This document shows, in pieces, positions 1-11,671 of a stretch of 64,000 nucleotides of DNA. Location: contig MCGO01000050.1 of assembly GCA_002104985.1 (NCBI GenBank), positions 248,001 through 312,000 of the forward strand, written 5' to 3'. The translations under genes were made by a program, and so were the position numbers. The stretch comes from Rhizoclosmatium globosum (taxonomy: Eukaryota; Chytridiomycota; Chytridiomycetes; Chytridiales; Chytriomycetaceae). The notes under the pieces were generated by a model. It saw only the letters and a list, made by a program, of their open reading frames with translations, was not told the origin of the DNA and did not search any database. Every line of letters starts with the position of its first letter. Position 1 is the stretch's first letter.

Positions 1-760
1 GCATGTCCGAAGCACCAAAGTCCAAGTCCAAGTCAGGGTGAGAGGTAACGCCTTCATCGAGGATAGTATTAAAGAAGCGAACAAAGTCGGTTTGATGTTG
101 TTGCTTTGGGATTGAATGTGCAGAGTTGGATGAGTTATCTGAGGAGGCGGACTGTTGTTGTTGAGTGTTTACAGTCGACAAAGACAGCGGCTCGACCCGG
201 GCAAAGTCGTTTCCCACCGCCGCGGCCGAGGCAGAAACGTCTCGTTGAGAGTCCCTTGAATGCGGCATTGGCACAGGGTTCACAGGCATTGGCACCGAGG
301 AAGCAACAAGACGCAACTCGTCCGCAGCCTCCTCTTCCGCCTCGGCCTCAACCGCCGCTTCAATCGACCGCCGAAGCCGCGCAAGTCCAGCAATGCGTCG
401 CGAGGTGGGAAGCTCTGTCGCCACCGATGCCGCATCGAGAAGCAGTGCCCCGAGAAGCAGCGATGGCGTCAGGGCGAGCACCTCCATCGTCTGTACTCCA
501 ATGCTGAGTGGTCGTCTTTCGCTTTTGATGTTGTTGTTGCTGCTGCTGCTGTTGCTGTTGCTGTTGCTGAGGTGTTCTGATGATGATACTGTCCCATTGA
601 GAGATAGCATCCGCTCTCGTCGTTTCTGGTTTGGTGCAGACGAATGCTGCGCACTTCGGAACACCTTGGAGCTTTCATTGTAGCTGTATGCACTGCCTGG
701 AATACTGATCTCCGCATTCGAGAGCCCGGCGCTGGCTGTGCCCAGTACGGAAGGTGCCAT
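1..760 (-). CDS. Hypothetical low-complexity protein, C-terminus cut by window edge
   Basis: An open frame starts at ATG 760 (MAPSVLGTASAGLSNAEI) and stays open to the left edge, giving about 253 residues with no stop. It has a Ser/Asn run near residues 65-80, then a Leu/Ala-rich helical stretch (MEVLALTPSLLLGALLLDAA, about 90-110) followed by an acidic Ala/Glu helix rich in EAEAEEEAADE, then Ser/Gln-rich sequence. The end reads HQTDFVRFFNTILDEGV, which looks like a folded helix. I do not recognise a domain. It lies 70 bp downstream of the homeobox gene in the same direction. The frame could also contain an unrecognised intron. A regulatory protein would fit the composition, but that is only a guess. 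Confidence 0.6.
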   Translation of the reverse strand, partial: MAPSVLGTASAGLSNAEISIPGSAYSYNESSKVFRSAQHSSAPNQKRRERMLSLNGTVSSSEHLSNSNSNSSSSNNNIKSERRPLSIGVQTMEVLALTPSLLLGALLLDAASVATELPTSRRIAGLARLRRSIEAAVEAEAEEEAADELRLVASSVPMPVNPVPMPHSRDSQRDVSASAAAVGNDFARVEPLSLSTVNTQQQQSASSDNSSNSAHSIPKQQHQTDFVRFFNTILDEGVTSHPDLDLDFGASDM

Positions 761-824
761 TTGGAAAGAGTGAGAAAAAAAACACAGGTTCACACTCGAA
801 TCACTTTCACTCACTTTACTATTC

Positions 825-830
825 TTTATT
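825..830 (-). terminator. Poly(A) signal of homeobox gene
   Basis: The hexamer AATAAA on the minus strand lies directly after the TAA stop of the homeobox gene, a plausible polyadenylation signal. Functional use is inferred. Confidence 0.4.
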
Positions 831-2791
831 TTAAAAAAACGAAGAACGCTCTTGATGGATTTGATGATCATGCTCTTGCTGCATATTGCCTCCTTGAAGT
901 GACGCTTGTGATTCCAAAATATCATTTGACTGTCCATACCCCTGGGAATCAAGATAAGCTGGTTGATTTCCATACAATGCAACTGCGTCATTTGCATTTG
1001 AATAGACTTGTCCACGGTACTCCTGCCCCGCCGCAACTTCCGGCGTACTTGCAACAATCTTGCTCAACCAAGAATCCTTCGTGACTACTTCCGCCAAGGC
1101 ACTCTTGAGCATCTCACTTTCATACACCCCTCCAGTTCCTCCAGTCCCAATTCCATCCACTCCACCTCCCGCAAGAACCGTGAAACTCGGAACCGACGTA
1201 CCCTGCGAATTCTCTGTAAAGTCCGAGCATTGCATCCAATCCGGCGAAGGCGCAAGCTGCATATAGAACCGCGGTGGCGTTGGAAACGACAGCCCAAACG
1301 TGATTGCCGTCACAATCAAGTCTGTCGCTTGATGCGGCGACGACGGTGGTCGCCCCACCTGATCTTGATGTTGATTCTGGTGGTTGTGGTGGTGGTGGTG
1401 GTCCTGCTGCTGCTGTTGCTGATGATGCTGATGATGATGATACTGTGATCCGTCCGTTGCGTAATGCCGGTCTTCCACACTGATGCTCGCAATTGCATCA
1501 AACGGAATCTCAATACGGAACTGTCCGCCCCCCGACGATATTGTAATGTACAAGTTCCGGTGCAGTGTGTCCATGTGCATTTGGAGGTCAGGGATCGGAT
1601 CCATTGTTTGTGAAAGCGGTGTTAATGTTCGGCGCCATGTTCCCCAGAGAAGTGTGTCGATTGGAATTGTATGCATCCGTGGTAACCCTGCACCGTTGTT
1701 GGACGACGAAGACGATGATGATGCAATGACTACTCCCGCCGTTGGTATTGTCGGCACAATTGGTACGGTTGGTATACTTGATTCGTGTACCTGCTGCATG
1801 TGCGGGTGTGTGTGTGGGTGTGCATGAGTCTGAGTATGAGGAACTGGTATTCCATGCGACATTGGTATTCCGTGCGCTACTTGTGGTATTCCAGTCATGG
1901 TCGATGCTGGTGGTGCACCAAGAGAGTAATGGGAGTTTTGGTGAACCACAGGTACAGATGTGTCAAACCCAATATAGCCACCACCGCCACCACCACCGCC
2001 AGAAACCGGACCCGTCGATGGGTCATTGTATCTCTGCATCGAAGGATGATGTTGCTGTTGAACAAGAATCTGCGACGGACCACCTCCGCCATGCCCATGC
2101 ACCGCAGGCGTAGGTTTATACTTTGCAGGAGTCTTTTTCGGTAATAAATGTGATGGTTTCGAAGCTTGTGAGTCTTTGCGTTCATGTGGATACACAGACC
2201 CTTGCTTCCTCCCTCTCTTGGAAACAACATTCACAACCTGCAATGCAGCGGTATCTTTTGGATCAATCACAGCTCCATTTCGTTCCGCAAGTCGGATTCT
2301 CGCTCTTCGGTTTTGAAACTATATTTGGGGGTAACAAGAAATGAGACTTCCCTCCCCTTCACCACAAAAACTTGAATAAAGGCTAGTCTTACCCAAATCT
2401 GTACAGACCGCGGCGTCATATTTGTTCTTTCGCCAAGTAGTTTTCGGGTGGCAGCATCTGGGTTTGGGTTCTGAGAAAACGCAGCATCTAGAAGCTCAAT
2501 CTGAAGCGAGGTAGCCCGACGCCGCCGATTCGCCGAGTTTGTCGTTGAATCGTCATCGTCTTGATCATCATCATCTTCGTTGTTATGATTGGGGTTGTTG
2601 TTGAGTGGAGCGTCTGGGTCTGGGTAACCCTCGGGGAGAGACGGCATGTTTGAGAGAGGATGTTGGAAGTGGGCATGCGATTGCATTTGAACTTGTCGTT
2701 GTTGCGAGGAAGAATGGTAGGAATGGTATGCGTTGTCGCTTGGAAGGTCCTGGTGCTGTGATGCTTGAGGCCAAGGCTGGTGGGGCAGCAT
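831..2791 (-). CDS. Homeodomain transcription factor
   Basis: Two exons: 2791-2393 and 2318-831, with a 74-nt intron (2392-2319) that splits the codon pair W|FQNRRARIR in homeodomain helix 3; about 628 residues. The homeodomain spans roughly residues 89-145: an RRRR start, a helix-1 LQIELLDAAF segment, MTPRSVQIW and FQNRRARIR. The invariant W-F-x-N-x-R core is present. N-terminal to it is an acidic EDDDDQDDDD tract. C-terminal to it is a long low-complexity region with Gly and His/Gln runs around a possibly folded stretch (IPIDTLLWGTWRRTL and LYITISSGGGQFRIEIPFDA). The start is uncertain: the frame is open upstream of ATG 2791 without another ATG, so a 5' exon could exist. It is divergent from the module gene at 3038, sharing a 246-bp upstream region. 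Nuclear DNA binding follows from the fold; targets are unknown. Confidence 0.85.
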
Positions 2792-3037
2792 TGCCGACAA
2801 CGAGGCGCCAGCGTTGAAGCCATCATTGGATCCTCCGATTTCGTGACCGTTGCTTTATGATTAAACTATTGATTAAAACGATTGATTAAAAGGACGTTGG
2901 AGGTCACCTCATTTTGCGGAAAAAAGACAAAAGAAGGAGGAACAAGGATGTCGCACTGAAGCAACCTCGTTCCTCGTCGACAATGTTTTAAGATTAAAGC
3001 CTCGAATCTTTTCCTTCCTTTCTCTCTTTCTCTATAA

Positions 3038-5845
3038 ATGAAAAACAAAGCACAGAAAAAAAAGATGGAAGAATACAAAACAAAGTACATCCGGTCCCTT
3101 GAAGAGCGGCTGGTTGCGGCAGCAGCACTCCGGGCGGAAGAAGGAAAAGCAGCTGCTCTGCGCATTGAAGCAGTGACACTGGCAGCCACGGCGCGTCAGC
3201 TTCGCACGCAACTTGAACGCAGTTTAAGGGAAGCAAGCGGTAGTGGTAGTGGTGGTAGTAGTAGTAGCACAAGTATCAATGGAAACAGCCTTATCTCAGG
3301 TGTGTATTACTTTACTCTGTTTGTTCCAGTTAGAAGCATCAGATAGCAGAAGCAGTTGTTGCTAAGCAGTCAGCACCTTCTCACGTCCCACCCAACTAAT
3401 CCTCCCCTTCCAAAACTCAATCCACCAACACAGTTCCACCACCGCCTCAGTTGTCCGTGCACACTGAAGCGGTTCTTCTCGCAACCTTCGAATCGGATTC
3501 TGAACATGCTTTCGACCCCCATCCTGCGGATGAACCTATCACTGCAAATACCGCAAACTCGTCATCAAAGAATGCAAACCCAACAACAACTGCACTTCCA
3601 ACACCGTGGCTAGTTATCCTGCGCAAACTCTATCCAGGCCAAATATCTCACTTACGTCCACACCACCGCCAGCTCATTGACCATGCTGTGCACGAAGAGT
3701 TCCTTGTCCCACGTATGGGCCGTGATGCTGCCCAAACCATGCTGGGAACTACCTCTACTGCAACAGCCTACTACGCTATCCCCCCTGATTTGCTTGAAGA
3801 GTTTGATGATTGGTTTACCCTTAAGATGGACGAACTGATTTCATCAGATGACTTCTCAATGAAGACATCACGCAGAAAGTCTGCCCCTGTTTCAGCTTCC
3901 TCTTCCACTGGGCCCTCCCCGCCCACGAAAATATCTTCATCTCACCAGCAAAATCAAAATAATCATCAAAACGTATCTTCTTCGTCTTCTTCCGCAAACA
4001 CTCAATCTCGTCGTGTCACTATCTCTCATCTGGATTCTGAATTTCAACGGAAACCATCTCCTTTGTCGTCCATGCAGTTCTCGTCATCTGCAGCTTCCCG
4101 CGATCGAACTTCTTCTTCGGCTTCCTCGTCCAAGCCAAAACATCAGTTTCCTACAAAAGATGGTTCCATTATCTATTCCGTGGCGCCTCGTGCTACTCTT
4201 CCGGATGGCTCTCCCAATATTGAAGGATATCGTCCGTGGACCGACGTGATTCGCTCAAAATATCCCACCTTCAACAAGGCCGGCTCTCACATGTGCCGAA
4301 CTGCTGGAAGTTTCTTGGTAAGGGTTTCATTCAATGGTCATCAATGCACTGAGGCAGGGGCGTGAAGGTGGTGGGACTCTGATAGGATTGGGAACACAGT
4401 TTGACACAAATCGTGTACACGTCGGCCAAGAAAAATACCCTCTGCACTCTTTTTATTCCTTGAATCTCATTTCTTTTCTTCTCGTAGGAACTCAAAAAAA
4501 TTAAGAAAATATCAATGGCGGCGCAAACTTCTGCACGGTCCTCCAAGCCAGCATTCTGTTTGCCTGAAGAATATCAGAAAGAGTTTCTGGAATTTATGGA
4601 TGCAACTTTCTTCCACGATGGCCAGTTTGGACGCGAGGAATCTCATCTTGCCGGATATAGTTATGCCTCCAAAGGGAAAGACTCGTCGTCATCCGAGGAA
4701 GATGAGAAAGGAAATGCGGAGGATGACGAGTATGAAGATGGAATGCAGGTGGATGAAGACGAGGACGAATTGTCACCACCTCGTGCCTCTACGTCCTCCA
4801 CTTCCGCTCGTCGTGATCGTAATGATGTCGAAAATCGAGACACCAGAAGCCAAAACAAGCAAAGCCAAAGTATGGAACCAACTCCTGAGCCCCTTGGTTC
4901 GTTGTCAACTGGAAACCAGCCTGTCAATGAACACGATTGGAAAGAGTGCCTTCTTGATACACAGCGCGAATACCTTAAGCAGCAGAGCCGAAATACGAAA
5001 TTACTTCTTCATATGCGTCAACTAGTGAACAGTTTCTTACGTTCCTTACATCGACGCAAATCACCCAATTATGGGGAAGCAGAAGGTGATGAAGATTTCG
5101 GCGATGAAGAATCCACTACATCTGTCGTTCCAAGCGAAAGCATAACTGAGTTTCAAGAGTGGTTCGAACGGGGTATTCAAGAAAATTTCGGCTTGCCTAT
5201 TGAAGCGATGGATGTGAACATCAGTACAGGTTCACGATCTTCAAGAAGTCCTCGACGACGTGCTTCAGCAAGTCCACAGAGACGAAGCATGACGGCTTCA
5301 CCTGCCCGAAAACAGGAACAACTAGCGAGACGTTCTCCATTTGAGGTTTCTGACTCTGTGGCGAAAAGAGTCAAGATTAATGATTCCGGAACCGCTGAAT
5401 CGTCTGGCTCGGCTATTAATCCAATTGATGATGGTACAAACGGACGCCGGTCGTCAATGACAGAAGGTTCAATGGCATCCTCATCGTCAAGCAAGTACAT
5501 CACCAAGTCCGGATACAAGTTGACAAAATACAACAGGTACGCATCCAAATCCCCTTTCAAAAACAAAAATATACCAATCTAAATATACACACCCTTAAAA
5601 ACAGCATTTTTGTCAAACTGATGCCAGAATTCAAGTCTCTGTCGCGAGATGCAAGAGTGGCGATTAAGAAGGGTGTGAAAATGTTTCTACAGCAGGAGAT
5701 GGGTGACAAGTTTTCAGAGTGTGTATTTACAGTGGATGGGGCGGATCATCATACTTATGGTGTGCCAGAGCATTTGTTGGCGGAGTTTACGCAGTGGGGG
5801 CGTACGGAATTGAAGCGTTGCTTTCCGGATAAGGCTGTTGCTTAA
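3038..5845 (+). CDS. Coiled-coil protein with four copies of the novel EFxxW module
   Basis: Four exons: 3038-3299, 3434-4317, 4488-5536, 5605-5845; about 811 residues. The N-terminus has the motif TKYIRSLEERL followed by an Ala/Glu/Arg coiled coil to about residue 70, then Ser/Gly linkers. Four divergent copies of an unrecognised module follow: about 145-222 (WLVILRKLYPG ... YYAIPPDLLEEFDDWF), 356-425 (WTDVIRSKYPTF ... LPEEYQKEFLEFM), 533-624 (poorly conserved, ending in VPSESITEFQEWF) and the C-terminal 732-811 (LMPEFKSLSRDARVAIKKGV ... VPEHLLAEFTQW ... CFPDK). Copy 2 is preceded by LPDGSPNIEGYRPW, a stretch shared with the gene at 8668. Arg/Ser-rich patches (RSSRSPRRRASASPQRR) suggest a nuclear protein. 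No zinc finger is seen, unlike its relatives. Function is not known; a regulator that multimerises through the coil is inferred. Confidence 0.8.
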
Positions 5846-6255
5846 GTTGTTGGTTGTTTCAAAAAGGAATAAACCGGGAATGTGTTTTCGATACAAAAAA
5901 CAAACAACAAACGACGAATGAGGAGCAAAAAGGAGATTGTAAGAAAACAGCCCACAAACTTTCCTATCTTGCAACTGGCAACCCTTTGACGCGATAATAG
6001 TTGAAATTCTTGGGGAGCAATTGTTGAGAGAGTTTTCATGTGGGACCTTCCCTCACTGTACCACCACGGCAACCCTGAACAATTTGATGCTCATGAGGTG
6101 AGGAGACAGGCTTGGAGATACCTGTTGTTCTTTTGATAACTTCAATGTTATTTAAGGTTTGCCAAGATTATTTCATTATTTCCTCTGACGTCAAAGGCTA
6201 CTAACTGCTATTCAGAAAAAAACAACAAAACAACTGAGACAATAATGATGAATTC
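5846..6255. other. Convergent intergenic region
   Basis: This 410-bp AT-rich spacer lies between the 3' ends of two convergent genes. Apart from the poly(A) hexamer near its left end I see no convincing coding or RNA feature; short open frames on the minus strand look random. Confidence 0.6.
5868..5873 (+). terminator. Poly(A) signal of the 3038-5845 gene
   Basis: AATAAA lies 23 nt after the stop codon. Position and hexamer fit a polyadenylation signal. Confidence 0.5.
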
Positions 6256-8541
6256 TTAAAAAGTGCACATAACATTCGCAAACTGAAAAACCTTTGCAAC
6301 AGGATGCCCGTAATCCTGTAACTCCGCCAACAACCCCTGAACAAACCATCCCGATATCATATTCAACGCAAGCAGCCTTTTCACTCCAATAGCAATAGCA
6401 CCATAATTAACTCCATTCCCTTCTCCACACCCACACCCATTCCAAACCCGTTCCCAATTCGCCACAACAACCTTCATCAACTGAAACACATGAAACGTCC
6501 CCTGCCCCTGCATATCGCGCGGGAACACAATCAACGGACAAACAACATCCCACATCGCCTCCTCAAATTCAACAGAAACCTCAACACCACCACCAGCACC
6601 ACCACCAGTGCCACCAACCAAGTCCCCAACGTTCAACCGCCCCGCACTTTCCCCAAACCACTTATTCCACGCAACCACGAGCCTTTTCCGAATACGCAGG
6701 AATTCAGGCGATACAGCCGACGGGGCACGGAACCACGGCGCGGAAACCCTTGCCATCGGTTGCGCTGTAATATCAAGATCAACAATCTGTCCATTCGTGA
6801 TCCAAATCGCGACCAAATCAAGCGAAAGCGCGCGTTGCGTGCATGTATCCTGAATAGCGCAGAGAGGCTGGCATTGGATTGCGGTTTCCGGTGGGAGTGA
6901 GGTTTGGACTTGTTTCCAGAATGCACATGTGATTTTGAGGAGTTGGAATATGTGGAATTTGAAGTGGGTGAAGTTGGACGGGTAGATTATGTGCGGGCTG
7001 ATTATTTTGAAGAGGGTTTGTTCGAAAATGGGGAGAATCTTGGGGTGGTTTGGGGGTAGGGTGATGATGGGAACTGTGGGGTGATATTTGTTCCATGACG
7101 AAACAAGTTTTCGTTTCAAGGATGCATTCACAAGGGATCGGGGCGTATTTGAGAGTTGTATCGGTGGTTTTCTGACTAATTCGCTCCAAGTTTGTGGAGG
7201 GGTAGGAGATTTGCAGGCACCTTGGATGTTTGTTCCTGTTTCGATAGCAATATCTCGAACTGGCTGAATAAATGAAGGCGAATCGAGGGTCATGATTGGC
7301 GAGGAAAAAGCTGCTTGAGGAGTAGATCTGGAGCTTTTCTCAGAATCAATAGAGTATTCAGAGGCTGTCATATTTAATGGAAGTGGTGCAGGGACATTTT
7401 GAGACTGGGGAGATTGAAACGAGGAAAAGAATGCGCGCTCTGCATCCCATGGAGAGACGGGGATGAAGGGGGGATTGATCATGGCGTTAAGCACAAGTAG
7501 CGATGCGATACAATCGTTTGTGGCATATTCAATTGCTTCGGTGCTCAGAATTTGAGAAGTCCAATCAATTCCAGAAGCGGATCGAGGAACCTTGAACACG
7601 ATGTTTGGATTCACGTATATGTGAAAGAGAGAAACCAAACTTCGTGCACCAATATTTGCAGCCTTTGCGATATCTTCGCAATCGACAAAGTTTTGAGGCT
7701 ATAAGGTTGAGCACACAGTTAAATAAGAGAAGCAATGATTTCAACTCACATTGACATGATAAAAAGCACGCAGACGATTTCCATCCTCCAGCGTACCAAC
7801 TCCAGCTTTTTGGACGACATTTGATTCAAGCAAGTGCTTGAGCAAGGTCGGGAAACGTCGTTTCCCAGAATCCACTGGATTCGAACAGGAAAACTTGAAA
7901 ACAGCCACAAGATTCGGAGTGAATGCAAGTTGAAGAGTGGCAGGACAGTTGAATGGGCCGCACTCAACATCAAAACCAACGCGTTGTTGGTGGACAAGAT
8001 TGAGTGGTTCTGAGGACGCAAGCGACCAGAGGCGGTTGATTACAGCGAGAAACACGGTCACCGAATGATCGTCAGCAAGGACAAAGACAGCCGCGACGGG
8101 ATTGACAGATGCGCAGTGGTTGACAGGAACGATGGACACGCATTCAAGGGCAGCCACAGCGGCGCGGGTCAAAGGATCCCAACTTGACGTTTCAACATTG
8201 AATTGAGTGTTATTTTGATTTTGATGAGATTGAAGACTAAGAGGAGGTTGCTGCTGCTGCTTCAATGACAGAGATTGAAGGGGTTGAAGGGGTAAAACAT
8301 CGAGTCTCAATCCATCCTCCACCACCACCACTTCTGCCACTTCTGAAACTTCTTTCGAGAAAGTGCAAGGCGAATCAAGGACGCTCGGCGAACGCGGCGA
8401 ACGCGGTGGCGGCGATGGAGCATCATCTTCTTCGGACATGCCCATCGACTCGGACTCGGACTCCTGGTCGCACTCTGACTCATCTACTGCGGCATTAGCT
8501 GCAACAGACGAGTAATTAAAACAAGGCGGCGAGGATGACAT
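6256..8541 (-). CDS. WRN-type 3'-5' exonuclease-like protein with duplicated C-terminal domain
   Basis: Two exons, 8541-7750 and 7698-6256, with a 51-nt intron; about 744 residues. A DnaQ-fold exonuclease domain of the Werner/DEDDy type spans roughly 120-335. Motif I is GFDVEC (D191, E193), motif II is AGVGTLEDGNRL (D253), and motif III is IEYATNDC (Y322, D326), preceded by the family's W-x4-L-S spacing. The four acidic residues and the Tyr are therefore all present, so activity is plausible. Residues 1-115 are acidic and low-complexity. The C-terminal half holds two copies of an unrecognised domain (about 455-540 and 594-690), each with a WNK motif followed by a F-H-x-F-Q-L helix. Substrate is unknown; RNA or DNA end processing is typical of the fold. 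Confidence 0.75.
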
Positions 8542-8667
8542 TGGATGGTGCGCGAGTGGTGGGAGACAACAAAATTCACGGAGTTTCTTGGTTTCGCGAT
8601 TCCCACACCATCACTCAAAGTCAAAGTGTCCAAAAAGATATATTATATATATTTCGAAATTAAAAAG

Positions 8668-11126
8668 TCAAAGACGACTTTCAGGGAAAACCTGCTGAAT
8701 TTCTCCGCGTGCCCATGTTGTAAACTTTTCCACAAGAGGAGGTGGAACGAGATATGTTGGACTTTGTCCACTGATTATATATACACACTCCGTTTGGAAC
8801 CTGTCCCCCATTTCTTGTTCCAAAAATCTTTTTACACCACGCTTCAAAGCCTTTCGCGATTCATCAGACAGCTGTTTGTAGTCTGGTATCATCTTTTTGA
8901 TGATGCTGGAAGTTGGTAGTAGTCAATTAGATCAACGTAGAAAATTTAGAGACAAAGGGAAAGCTTACTTGATATACTTTGTATACCCAGACGTATCTGG
9001 ATTCACATCCGGCACGCCATTCGAATTTTGAGAGACAGGAGACTTAGTTCTTGAGGGAGACTTGACTCGAGAAGGGGATTTGTTTCGGCTAGGGGACTTG
9101 CTCTGTGCAACGCTCCCAAAATCCAAATTCGAGGCTGATCCAGAATTCATCACACTATCGAGAGCAGTGATGTCATTTTCCAACAAGTCTCCTTGATCAC
9201 CCTCCATGGGACTACCGAAATCATCAATCTTTCCGTCTTCATCGTTCTCTCCCGCATCCTCTTCTTGGTTTTCATCACCAGCATCGTCTCCAACAGCGTC
9301 TTCCCAACCAGAAGCACCATCACCACCATTACTCTCATCACCCTTATCACCCCCGTCGCCACCGCCACCACTACCACCCCCATCACCATTCATCCCACCC
9401 TCCTCGCTCTTCATACCATCCGGCTCCTCCCAATCCGGCACCATAAACTTCAAAAACGCAATATGAAGCCTCTCAGGGATCGCATATGTAACACTCGAAT
9501 GGTGCTGCCGCGCGTTGCTCTGTGGGATCAGCCGGTATTCGCGCACAGCGTGTAAACGCTTGAACTTTGTCACGCGGACACCCGTGGCTGGGATGATTTC
9601 GATGCCAGGGATTTGGAAGCGGAGAACGTCGCACCAGGCGCGCCAGCGTTCGGTGTTTGCGGTGCCGTCGGGGAGGAGTGGGTGTGGCTCGCATGGGTAC
9701 GTGAGAGGAAACGTGGATGGGTCGTACGGTGGGACTGGTAGTGGTGGCGGTGGTGGTGGAGATACGGATTTTGTTGATACATTTTTTGAAGCTGATGAGG
9801 TGGATTTGCTGTTGCTATTGCTCGGGTCTTCAGATGGTCTTTGCTGGCGACCTATGGGGCTTTTGAGAGCACCACTTGTGCGTCTGGAGCTGCTGGATTC
9901 TCTGTTCTTGCTGACAGAAGATGGCTTTGCAAACACTTTTGGAGACGAGGAGCTACCACGATTCGGATCAAATATTGACTTGACTGCTGCCGAAGCCTTT
10001 TCACACTTCATAATGTGTTGCATCCACTTGGCCTTGTTGTTACTTGGAATAATCATGTTGCAGTGATTGCAGTAGATCTTTCTTCCGATTCCAACACCAG
10101 TTTTCTTGACATGGTGATTAATCAGAGACTTCACGTCTCCATCAGTCTCGACTTCTGCGTCGTCAGCTTCATCCCCACCAGCAGCATCCTCATCGTCACT
10201 TTCCTCATTTTCATCCTCCTCTTCTTCATCTACCGCTTTGTCTTGCCCGTCATCGCTTTCAGAAGCATCTGGATCAAACTGGAGTCTAACCGCTTTTGGA
10301 GCCTCAGTACAGGTAACCAAATGCCGAATCCAGCGGCTTCTGTTACGGCTAGGAATAACAACGTTACAGTAGATGCACGTAATAATTCGGCTCGTCCCAG
10401 TGCCTTCTTTTCTCATATGCTCGTCAATAGGGTGTCCGTCACGATTACTATTTGAGATAGTGGAGCTCGTTGGATTTGGGAAAGTAGCAGAATTAGACGA
10501 GGATTGCTTTTGGTTATAAAACAGATTGACTGGTGCGGTTGTTGAGGAGGAGGAGGATGTTTCGTGCTTTGGTTTTTTCGCTACTCCCCCGCCATCTGCG
10601 GCAGAACTCGGATTCGGGGAGACTGGGGTTGAGTTTACCGAGCTTTGTTGATTTCTTGTGCGTTTGAGCGGGTGGGTGAGAGTAACTGGGGCAGATGAAT
10701 TGAGTGCGGGCGAAGCGTGGGAGACTGAAGACGGTACTGTCGGCTTACGCTCAGTTCCGCGAAATGTAGAAGTAGGAGCTGTGCTACTGGGACGTCCTGC
10801 ATGGTATTGGCGATTGAGTTAATAACTAGTATGTGTTGATACAATTAAAAATGCATACCCCCTTGTTGCTGAAGATCTGGTGGCCCTCTACGCACATTAG
10901 AAGTACTACTAGACGATGTTGATGCTTTGTGAGTAGTACCAGGCGTGGCAGATGAACGGTCAGTTAACTGGTTCTGTAACTGGTCAATCTCTTCTCTCAG
11001 GGTGGCCACCAACGTCTCTGAGGCACGAAGCTGATTAATTAGATCCCGATTCTTTTCAGCGAGATTCAGTTTCTCCTCGAGGACAGCTATGTACTTTGTC
11101 CGCAATTCGCTATCGTTCTTGTTCAT
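8668..11126 (-). CDS. Coiled-coil, twin C2HC zinc finger and EFxxW-module protein
   Basis: Three exons: 11126-10859, 10796-8969, 8905-8668; about 777 residues. The N-terminus carries RTKYIAVLEEKLNLAEKN and a coiled coil to about 60. Two similar zinc knuckles of pattern C-x2-C-x14-H-x4-C occur at about 228-252 (CIYCNVVIPSRNRSRWIRHL) and 330-355 (CNHCNMIIPSNNKAKWMQHI), resembling BED or C2HC fingers. An acidic Asp/Glu stretch separates them. Module copy 1 lies at about 474-550, preceded by LLPDGTANTERWRAW. Module copy 2 forms the C-terminus from about 699 (KMIPDYKQLSDESRKALKRG ... VPPPLVEKFTTW). An RNKSPSRVKSPSR repeat lies just before it. The C-terminal module is on its own exon, as in the genes at 3038 and 28875. 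Nuclear regulator is inferred. Confidence 0.8.
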
Positions 11127-11671
11127 ACTGACTTTTTTCCCCTTCCCTTCTTCTGCAAAATATAGAAATGCACTAGTTATGAGGTAGGAGAAATGAAAAG
11201 GGTATCCTTATACATCGAATTCAAAGTGCCCAAAGTTCTGTTCGTGACGCACTTATCATTGAAATACTCATCATTGAAATACCGTTAGCCAAGATGGACA
11301 TTCGTCTTAAACTCCTTTTAACGATGAGTTTTACAGTCCCATTATAGCCGTCCCTTCTCCCCTTCACGCAATAATATAGCCGTTTTACCAAGATTCATCA
11401 AAGATTCTCTCAAGCACAGGAACAACAGTAAAGCAGCTGACAATACAGATAAGGAAAACGGCGGCTTGCCAAAACGAAATTTTGGACCATTTTCCTCATC
11501 ACCGTCGTTTCCCATCACCGTCTCCGACTCAGTCACACACTTCATATTAGTGCTGTCCATCTCAATAGTTGGCACTATCAACTGCCTGGGCAGATTCTGT
11601 TATCGTAATCCTTCGTAAGAAACATCGCAAGCCCCTTTCCAGACACACCTTAAAAAATTGGGCCCCAACAT
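11127..11671. other. Upstream region shared by two divergent genes
   Basis: This 545-bp spacer separates the module gene at 8668-11126 from the zinc-finger gene starting at 11672. It contains a short direct repeat (TCATTGAAATAC twice, about 11253-11285) and a possible small membrane-protein frame on the minus strand, listed separately. Confidence 0.5.
11342..11560 (-). CDS. Possible small single-pass membrane protein
   Basis: A 72-residue frame starts at ATG 11560. It has a polar acidic N-terminus, then one hydrophobic segment (LSVLSAALLLFLCL, about 38-51) and a basic tail (LREGEKGRL). It has no recognisable domain and lies in an upstream region, so it could be a chance frame or one exon of something larger. 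Confidence 0.25.
   Translation of the reverse strand: MDSTNMKCVTESETVMGNDGDEENGPKFRFGKPPFSLSVLSAALLLFLCLRESLMNLGKTAILLREGEKGRL

Noticed and set aside
106..683. Overlapping + strand frames at the left edge
   Set aside because: They are antisense to a minus-strand frame that opens with ATG at 760 and runs unbroken to the edge; the + frames have biased composition only.
3038..5845. BEN domain assignment for the EFxxW module
   Set aside because: Only the closing pattern resembles BEN; the N-terminal half and loop do not, so I report it as unrecognised.
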